Assembly: GCF_012641465.1 (NCBI RefSeq)
Contig: NZ_JABAIK010000004.1
Coordinates: 124,001 to 188,000 of the forward strand
DNA from: Vibrio agarilyticus
GTDB taxonomy: Bacteria > Pseudomonadota > Gammaproteobacteria > Enterobacterales > Vibrionaceae
Length of the DNA: 64,000 bases
Reading direction: 5' to 3'
Made by a program: the position numbers and the translations under genes
Part shown: positions 57,987 to 64,000 of the stretch, in pieces
Position numbering within the stretch: the first letter of the stretch is position 1
Layout of the letters: each line of letters starts with the position of its first letter
Notes under the pieces: generated by a model
Databases searched by the model: none
Told to the model about the DNA's origin: nothing
Seen by the model: only the letters and a program-made list of their open reading frames with translations

Positions 57987-59707
57987 TAGGTTCTCTCCGT
58001 TTTACTCAGCCACATTTTATCCATCCCTTCGCCTTTAATTTGCATCGGGTACACATGCTCAGTTTCATCAACATTAATATCAACAAACACCAATCGATCT
58101 TTCATCTCAAGTGCTTTCGCCAATCCTGACTCCAACTCACTTGGCGATGAAATGCGAATGCCGACATGACCATAAGCCTCTGCAATCGCGGCAAAATCTG
58201 GCACCGAACTCATGTATGAATTCGAATGACGACCTTGGTAGATAATATCTTGCCACTGCTTAACCATACCGAGGAATCGATTATTAAGGTTGATGATTTT
58301 CACGGGGATCGCATATTGCAGTGCGGTCGACAGCTCTTGAATATTCATCTGAATACTGCCATCGCCTGTCACGACAACCACCTCTTCATCGGGGAACGCA
58401 AATTTAACCCCAAGACCTGCGGGCAGCCCAAAGCCCATGGTGCCCAGTCCACCCGAGTTGATCCAGCGACGCGGTTTGTTAAATGGGTAGTAAAGCGCGG
58501 CAAACATCTGGTGCTGACCCACATCTGAAGCGACAAAAGCATCACCTTGTGTCAAGCGATGTAAGGTTTCTATCACTTGTTGTGGTTTGATTCGCTCAGG
58601 ATCGGTTTGATACGCCAAGCAATCACGTTCTTGCCACGTTCGAATCAATTGCCACCAGGCTTCAAGTGCTTCACGATCGTTAGTCTCACCCTGCTCTTCG
58701 AGCAGTGCGACCATGGTGGTCAACACTTTGTCGGCAGAGCCCACAATAGGCAGGTCAACATGAACGTTTTTGGAGATCGAAGAAGGATCAATATCGATGT
58801 GGATCACTTTGGCATCGGGACAATATTTTTCCAAATTATTGGTGGTACGGTCATCAAAACGGACACCGACCCCAAAAATAAGATCCGCATTGTGCATCGC
58901 CATATTGGCTTCATATTTGCCATGCATGCCCAGCATACCCAGTGCATTGGCGTGCATTCCAGGAAACGCCCCCAAGCCCATCAAGGTACTGACTACAGGT
59001 AAGTTGAGTGCTTCAGCAAGGCGCAATAACGGCTTATCAGCTTCTGAAATGATCGCGCCACCACCGACATAAAGCACCGGTTTCTTTGCCGCTAATAACG
59101 CTTTGAGCGCTTTTTTGATCTGCCCTTTATGGCCGGATGTGGTTGGCTTATAAGAGCGCATCGTCAACGTTTCTGGGTATTGATACGCCAGTTTAATTTG
59201 TGGATTAAGCACATCTTTTGGCAAATCAATCACCACAGGACCGGGGCGGCCTGTGGTCGCGATGTAAAACGCTTTTTTAATTGTTTCAGGAATGTCTTCG
59301 GCTTTTTTAACCAAAAAGCTGTGCTTTACCACCGGACGAGAGACCCCAACAATATCGCACTCTTGAAAAGCATCATTACCAATAAGGTTGTTTGGCACGT
59401 TCCCAGAGATGACAATCATCGGGATCGAGTCCATATAAGCGGTTGCAATACCGGTGATGGTGTTGGTTGCGCCAGGTCCAGAGCAAACTAACACCACGCC
59501 AGGCTTGCCTGTGGCCCGTGCGTAGCCATCGGCCATATGCGTTGCTGCTTGTTCGTGGCGAACTAATACGTGTTTGATTTGAGATGTTTTTTCGTGCAAC
59601 GCATCGTAAATATCCAGTACCGATCCTCCGGGGTAACCAAATATTTGCTCAACCTGCTCTTCTATCAGAGATTGGACTACCATCTCTGCGCCGGATAACC
59701 ATTCCAT
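57986..59707 (-). CDS. ilvI: Acetolactate synthase III large subunit
   Basis: Thiamine-diphosphate enzyme that condenses pyruvate to acetolactate, first common step to branched-chain amino acids. The catalytic Glu segment ([19 protein letters not shown]) and the TPP-binding motif ([18 protein letters not shown]) are present. 573 residues. In E. coli ilvIH is controlled by Lrp with leuO nearby; here leuO is 2.5 kb upstream on the same strand, beyond an acyl-CoA ligase gene. Confidence 0.96.
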   Translation of the reverse strand: MEWLSGAEMVVQSLIEEQVEQIFGYPGGSVLDIYDALHEKTSQIKHVLVRHEQAATHMADGYARATGKPGVVLVCSGPGATNTITGIATAYMDSIPMIVISGNVPNNLIGNDAFQECDIVGVSRPVVKHSFLVKKAEDIPETIKKAFYIATTGRPGPVVIDLPKDVLNPQIKLAYQYPETLTMRSYKPTTSGHKGQIKKALKALLAAKKPVLYVGGGAIISEADKPLLRLAEALNLPVVSTLMGLGAFPGMHANALGMLGMHGKYEANMAMHNADLIFGVGVRFDDRTTNNLEKYCPDAKVIHIDIDPSSISKNVHVDLPIVGSADKVLTTMVALLEEQGETNDREALEAWWQLIRTWQERDCLAYQTDPERIKPQQVIETLHRLTQGDAFVASDVGQHQMFAALYYPFNKPRRWINSGGLGTMGFGLPAGLGVKFAFPDEEVVVVTGDGSIQMNIQELSTALQYAIPVKIINLNNRFLGMVKQWQDIIYQGRHSNSYMSSVPDFAAIAEAYGHVGIRISSPSELESGLAKALEMKDRLVFVDINVDETEHVYPMQIKGEGMDKMWLSKTERT

Positions 59708-60052
59708 CGCGTCTCCTTATTCGCTCAATGATGCGCTCGGTCAGCGCAATCGGCGAGTGTCTACATAGTTAGGGCTTATTTGTAGCCTAATTCGAAATAC
59801 TTCCACTTTCGGCTATGTCTTGAAGCGGTCATAACCGACCTCAAGCGTGATTTCACTCTACCGCGTTCAATGCTGAAGATCTACGCGAAAACGGTTCAGA
59901 TCTTAGACTTCGCCTCTCTTTTTTTGACAAGTCATAGACAAAATTTCCATATTTAACCCCAAATTTAGTACGACAATGAAACCATAACGTCATTTACGCC
60001 ATAAAACTTCAAAATAACCGTTTTGTTAATTATTGAGGAAACGTCAAAGAGA
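59708..60052. other. ilvI upstream region
   Basis: About 345 bp without a gene. I see no convincing leader peptide with branched-chain codons, in line with ilvIH being controlled by proteins rather than attenuation. Confidence 0.4.
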
Positions 60053-60091
60053 TAAAAAAGCGCCCTGCAACGCTTAGTTGCAGGGCGCTTA
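60053..60091 (-). terminator. Terminator after the acyl-CoA ligase gene
   Basis: A perfect 14-bp stem, AAGCGCCCTGCAAC with GTTGCAGGGCGCTT. On the minus strand a T-run follows, 20 bp after the gene's stop codon. Confidence 0.88.
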
Positions 60092-60111
60092 ATATTGAAT
60101 CGAAAAGGACG

Positions 60112-61920
60112 TTATTTGCTGGATGCGTTATCGCGATACATCTCTTCGATTTCATTTTGGTAGCGATCATTAATCACTTTGCGGCGCAACTTTTGTGTTG
60201 GCGTCAACTCACCATCGTCCATCGAAAAAGCTTTAGGCAATAATTTGAATTTTTTCACTTGCTCAAATTTAGCGAGCTCTTTTTGCAGATCATTTAAGCG
60301 AGATTCAAACATCGCCATCACTTGGTGGTTTTTAATCAGCTCAAGACGGTCTTGATACGCAATATTGAGCTCTTTGGCGTATGTCTCTAATGAATCAAAA
60401 CACGGCACTATTAGCGCAGAGACAAATTTTCGAGTATCGGCAATCACGGCAATCTGTTCGATAAAGTGATCTTTTCCAATCGTGCCTTCAATGTGCTGCG
60501 GCGCAATGTATTTGCCATTTGATGTTTTCATCAGTTCTTTGATGCGATCTGTGATGAATAGGTTGCCATTTTCATCAATATGGCCGGCATCTCCGGTTTT
60601 TAAAAAGCCTTGCTCATCAAACGCATCTAGCGTTTCTTGGTCCAGCTTATAATAACCGCGCATCACCATAGGCCCACGCACGAGGATTTCATTATTCGCG
60701 CCGATTTTCACTTCCGCGCCAGGCATCGACATACCGATTGAGTCCGGAGCAAAGTGTTTATCATCCCAGCACGATACAGTCGCCGTCGTTTCCGTCATGC
60801 CGTAGCCAAGCTTAACGTTAACCCCAATAGCGTGGAAAAAACGCCCAATGGTCGGATCCAGCTTTGCACCGCCACACGGCATGAAATGAATGCGACCGCC
60901 TAAAAGCGCACGCAGCTTACTCAGCACCAATTTGTCTGCCAAGGCGTGTGAACGGCGCAGCAAAGACGATGGCGTTCGGCCTTCTTGGTGACACAGCGCG
61001 ACACGAGCGCCCATGTTAACAGCCCAAGTAAACAGTAGCTTACGAATGACTGGCGCTTTAGATACGCGTTCATGAATCGCTGAAAAAATCTTTTCATAAA
61101 AACGCGGTACAGCCGCCATGACGGTTGGACGAACTTCACCTAATGCATCACGCACCTGCAGCGTATCTTTGAGATAACAGTTCGTTGCGCCGTTATACAG
61201 TACGTAATAAGTCCAAGCACGCTCAAACACATGCGACAGCGGCAAAAAGCAGAGCGAAACATCGCTATCACTAAGGCTTAGGCGTTGATCGTGTCCTTCA
61301 AGCTGGGCACCAATATTGGCGTAATCGAGCATGACGCCTTTAGGCTGACCTGTGGTACCCGACGTGTAAATCAAGGTTAACAAGTCATCCATTTTGGCAC
61401 CGGCCAGACGTTCATCCAAAGCCGCTTGGCACGTCTGACTGCCTTGTGCGATGAACGTTTGCCAATCACAGCTGTGGGCAAAATCGCCGTGTTCAATGTC
61501 ATCAGAAAGCGTCACGACTAATTCGAGCATTGGGCAGGTGTCAAAAATCGTCACCGCCGCATCAAATTGGACCTGTTCGCCAACAAACAGCACGCGAACA
61601 TCGGCATTTTGCAAAATATACGCGGATTGAGCGGGCGTATTCGTCGGGTAAATAGGCACCGTCACCAAGCGCGCTTGCAGCGCAGCGATATCGGTGATGG
61701 TCCATTGAGGCATGTTGTTGGAGAAGATCCCAACCTTATCTTGAACTTCAAGACCTCGATTAAGTAACGCGAGCGATAAAGCGTCAATTTGCTCGCCAAA
61801 TTGCGACCAGCTAATGCTGTGCCACGCGCTATCGATTTTATGTTTGAGCGCCGCTTTGTTACCGCCTTTGGCGATTTGCTCACGAATGCGTTTTACAATA
61901 TGAAAATCTAAGTTGGCCAT
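60112..61920 (-). CDS. AMP-dependent long-chain acyl-CoA synthetase
   Basis: 602-residue adenylating enzyme of the FAA1-like group. It has the P-loop [16 protein letters not shown], the A5 motif [12 protein letters not shown], the A7/A8 region [19 protein letters not shown] and the [10 protein letters not shown] block that marks long-chain fatty-acyl ligases. The ATG at 61920 has AAAAGGTAG upstream; a longer reading adds 33 unrelated residues. The exact acyl substrate is not known. It is a single-gene unit between leuO and ilvI. Confidence 0.9.
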   Translation of the reverse strand: MANLDFHIVKRIREQIAKGGNKAALKHKIDSAWHSISWSQFGEQIDALSLALLNRGLEVQDKVGIFSNNMPQWTITDIAALQARLVTVPIYPTNTPAQSAYILQNADVRVLFVGEQVQFDAAVTIFDTCPMLELVVTLSDDIEHGDFAHSCDWQTFIAQGSQTCQAALDERLAGAKMDDLLTLIYTSGTTGQPKGVMLDYANIGAQLEGHDQRLSLSDSDVSLCFLPLSHVFERAWTYYVLYNGATNCYLKDTLQVRDALGEVRPTVMAAVPRFYEKIFSAIHERVSKAPVIRKLLFTWAVNMGARVALCHQEGRTPSSLLRRSHALADKLVLSKLRALLGGRIHFMPCGGAKLDPTIGRFFHAIGVNVKLGYGMTETTATVSCWDDKHFAPDSIGMSMPGAEVKIGANNEILVRGPMVMRGYYKLDQETLDAFDEQGFLKTGDAGHIDENGNLFITDRIKELMKTSNGKYIAPQHIEGTIGKDHFIEQIAVIADTRKFVSALIVPCFDSLETYAKELNIAYQDRLELIKNHQVMAMFESRLNDLQKELAKFEQVKKFKLLPKAFSMDDGELTPTQKLRRKVINDRYQNEIEEMYRDNASSK

Positions 61921-62116
61921 GCTACTACCTTTTGGCTTACACATGTAAGCTAATTTCAGCGGACAGTGTACTGCTGAGCGCACAAAACGCAACTGATGCG
62001 GGTCAAAGTTTGATGACAAATTGATGAATAACTGGTCTGATGACGCTGTTAGATATTGTTTTTATAAGAAATAAAACTAGCGGGAATGCGCTGTGTCAGC
62101 ATGAAAAGAGTGTAAA

Positions 62117-62152
62117 AATGAGTAACGAAATGCTGAGTTTCGTTACTCATGA
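62117..62152 (-). terminator. leuO terminator
   Basis: A perfect 13-bp stem, ATGAGTAACGAAA with TTTCGTTACTCAT. On the minus strand it ends with TTTTT. Confidence 0.85.
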
Positions 62153-62164
62153 TGATTTGTTTCG

Positions 62165-63127
62165 TTAACCGCGACTTGCGATCACTTCACCACAGGTGAC
62201 CATCAACAAGTCACGTAACCAAATGTGGCCTTTGTCTTTCTCACTCGACTCATGCCAGCTGAGATAGCCGCTAATTTCACTATGCGCAAAAGGACAAGAT
62301 AGAATTTGCAACTGCGACTGATTCGCTGCATTTTCAACCATCCAACGTGGCGCTATCGTGACCAACTCTGACTGACCTACCACATACAGCACATTACTCA
62401 AACTTGTGCCTTCATAGTGAGCGACAACATCAAGATCGCGGTAGGCTTGTTCCGAGAAACTGCGCAGTCCGTGAATACGCGACAGCTTAGCATGGCGCTC
62501 ACTGTGGAGCTGTTCCAGCGAAACCGTGTCGCTAATACGCGGGTGATTTTTCGCGGCAACCACCACAAGCTCATCTTTAAAAATTTCTGTGCTGGAAAAG
62601 CCTTGTTCATCAAACCGAGCGTAATCAATCACAAAATCGACTTCTTGATAACGCATTCGCTCCGAGAGACGGCGATCAAACTCCGCATCCACATGCAATT
62701 GAACATGAGGCGCTTGCGTATAAACGTCGGCTAAAATACGTGGCGTAAAACGCATATCGCAGGGGCTGCAAATAGCAAGCTTAAACATGCGAGTAGAATT
62801 GTCTGGCTGAAACACAGAGCTTGGTAACTCGTTGCGGATCAATTGCAAGGCTTGACGAATTGGACCAAAAAGTTGACGGGCTCGTTGAGTGGGTTGAATT
62901 CCCCGTCCTTGGCGCATAAACAGTTCGTCGTTGAACATCACTTTTAGCCGCGCCACAGCGTTACTCACTGCAGGTTGCGACATCCCCAAATTGTGTGCGG
63001 CGCGAGTAATATTTTGCTCTTGCATAACAGCATCAAATACCGTCAGCAAGTTCAAATCCACACCGCGTAATGTGCTTTCCATTCGATAACTGGCAATCGC
63101 ACTAATGGCATCTTTTTTTTCTAACAT
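62165..63127 (-). CDS. leuO: LeuO-type LysR-family regulator
   Basis: 320 residues. A LysR helix-turn-helix (NITRAAHNLGMSQPAVSNAVARLK) preceded by the LeuO-typical extended N-terminus (RGVDLNLLTVFDAV), then the effector domain with FKLAICSPCDMRFTPRIL. In E. coli and V. cholerae, LeuO is a global H-NS antagonist. The ATG at 63127 is chosen with GAGG upstream; an alternative lies 9 codons earlier. The long AT-rich upstream region (63128-63501) would fit H-NS control. Confidence 0.9.
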   Translation of the reverse strand: MLEKKDAISAIASYRMESTLRGVDLNLLTVFDAVMQEQNITRAAHNLGMSQPAVSNAVARLKVMFNDELFMRQGRGIQPTQRARQLFGPIRQALQLIRNELPSSVFQPDNSTRMFKLAICSPCDMRFTPRILADVYTQAPHVQLHVDAEFDRRLSERMRYQEVDFVIDYARFDEQGFSSTEIFKDELVVVAAKNHPRISDTVSLEQLHSERHAKLSRIHGLRSFSEQAYRDLDVVAHYEGTSLSNVLYVVGQSELVTIAPRWMVENAANQSQLQILSCPFAHSEISGYLSWHESSEKDKGHIWLRDLLMVTCGEVIASRG

Positions 63128-63501
63128 CTCGAGCGCCTCATATAAAACGGTCAATTTTTACTGTCATCAGTGTTCACCATTGACTCGTCAATGCACTCAA
63201 ATCAAAGCTTACAAAACCGTGCTATTGAAACGCACAGTCCAATGTAAGACACTGAATTGAGCCAATTGATAGTTCGAATAAATTCGAACCTAAAGCGCAT
63301 ATCAGCCTATAATATTACTTTTGGCAATAAGATTGACAATTTATCACCAAATTTTACCTACCCTGGACAAAAACCCTTAAAATACAAAGAAATACGCAAA
63401 ACATAAAAAAACACAAAAAATCAAAAAGTAAACGCTTTCTTTTTGATTTTATTATTTTGCAAAGCAGATCTAAAATTACCCATTCTGTATTTTCTTATTA
63501 A
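63128..63501. other. AT-rich region upstream of leuO
   Basis: 374 bp without a gene, strongly A/T-rich between about 63290 and 63500. It holds the leuO control region and the downstream end of the glycosyltransferase gene. Confidence 0.5.
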
Positions 63502-64000
63502 TCAATATTCATTGGCAAAATTTGAGACATAAGTCGGAAAATTCACCTGAGACCAGAGATGACTCGCCAGATTTTTCTGATCATGCCAAGCACCTTGAAG
63601 TAACCAATCACAGATGGCACCGGCCACATCCGGATAACCAACGCGCTCCGCCGCAGGCTCTTGAAGCCAATCACCTAGTATTGTTAAATCGAGCTCTTCC
63701 ATCATGGTCGCCAAACCCAACGCATCAAGTGTGGCTGCGTTACTCAATTGTTCAAATTGCCCCTTAAGTGGCTTGAGCAGTATTTTTTTGCCAAGCGAAA
63801 GAGCTTCTGACGGCAACTCAAAGCCACCATTTGCGACCACGCCTAAACACTGTTTTAGCGCGCGCTGAAACCCGTGTCTTGATGGTGGACGAAATTCAAT
63901 ATTATTCGAACGGTATGGCTCACGAACTTCGGGGTGATAACAGATAAAATGTTGATTTGGCACTTGCCGCAACCAATGACCAATATCAGCGCAAGCTTCA
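63502..64000 (-). CDS. Glycosyltransferase, MJ1255/VC2487 family (partial)
   Basis: C-terminal part of a gene whose frame stays open to the right window edge, so at least 165 residues are visible. The block CLGVVANGGFELPSEALSLGKKILLKPLKGQFEQLSNA is the nucleotide-sugar-binding C-terminal motif of this family. The start is outside the window. In V. cholerae the family's name-giving gene is also near leuO. Confidence 0.85.
   Translation of the reverse strand, partial: EACADIGHWLRQVPNQHFICYHPEVREPYRSNNIEFRPPSRHGFQRALKQCLGVVANGGFELPSEALSLGKKILLKPLKGQFEQLSNAATLDALGLATMMEELDLTILGDWLQEPAAERVGYPDVAGAICDWLLQGAWHDQKNLASHLWSQVNFPTYVSNFANEY

Noticed and set aside
1-64000. CRISPR array
   Set aside because: The repeats found are dispersed palindromic elements of variable length. 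There is no series of identical short repeats with unique spacers and there are no cas genes.

Overview
The window is a piece of a Vibrio chromosome, or of a very close relative. The gene order is the one shared by enterobacteria and vibrios around the macromolecular synthesis operon (tsaD / rpsU-yqeY-dnaG-rpoD) and around tolC (nudF-yqiB-cpdA-yqiA-parE-parC). Vibrio-type features are dispersed ERIC-like and TATACCC-ended repeats, a GspA/GspB-type gene next to cca, an olsF-type ornithine-lipid synthase, many chemoreceptors, a DeoR regulator next to glmS, and a VC2487-family glycosyltransferase next to leuO. I cannot name the species from sequence alone.

Layout. 1-10.3 kb: degS, then the leftward nudF-yqiB-cpdA-yqiA-parE-parC group and rightward tolC. 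10.3-18.3 kb: leftward ygiF, a chemoreceptor, glnE and hldE. 18.4-25.5 kb: a PiT phosphate transporter with its DUF47 partner, the SH3 protein ygiM, a fused ExeA-ExeB-like gene and cca. 25.5-34.1 kb: uppP, folK-folB, plsY, tsaD, then rpsU, yqeY, dnaG and rpoD. 34.2-38.8 kb: a lower-GC island inserted at the tRNA-Ile2 (ileX-type) gene. 38.9-55 kb: olsF with a Pho-box-like control region, two chemoreceptors, a TetR/reductase pair, two different glmS genes, an orphan pilin, and a porin with a small PstS-like protein. 55-64 kb: deoR-type regulator, pykF, gntR, ilvIH, an acyl-CoA ligase, leuO and the end of a glycosyltransferase gene.

The most unusual region is the island at ileX. From memory, the same rpoD-tRNA-olsF interval carries VSP-II in pandemic V. 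cholerae. Here it looks like two small elements in tandem, with no integrase. The tRNA gene supplies the first att; a 45-bp copy of its 3' part lies 2.9 kb further on. Each att is followed by a hairpin, a paired CCGGTC motif with 11-bp period, and a ~530-bp mostly non-coding module present twice in the same orientation. The first element carries two secreted-protein genes, one ending in a GlyGly-CTERM sorting tail. The second carries a LysE-type exporter. A shortened inverted copy of the module core closes the first element. This suggests small passenger elements moved by a recombinase supplied in trans.

How the parts fit together: several genes concern the envelope and its export (degS, tolC, hldE, uppP, plsY, ExeAB, olsF, porin, pilin, glmS). 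ExeAB-like protein would help build the type II secretin. GlyGly-CTERM proteins are known as a sorting class handled by rhombosortases and tied to type II secretion. Phosphate control is suggested for olsF, and a PiT transporter and a PstS-like protein are also present. The backbone calls are firm; the island's mechanism and the functions of its cargo are inference.
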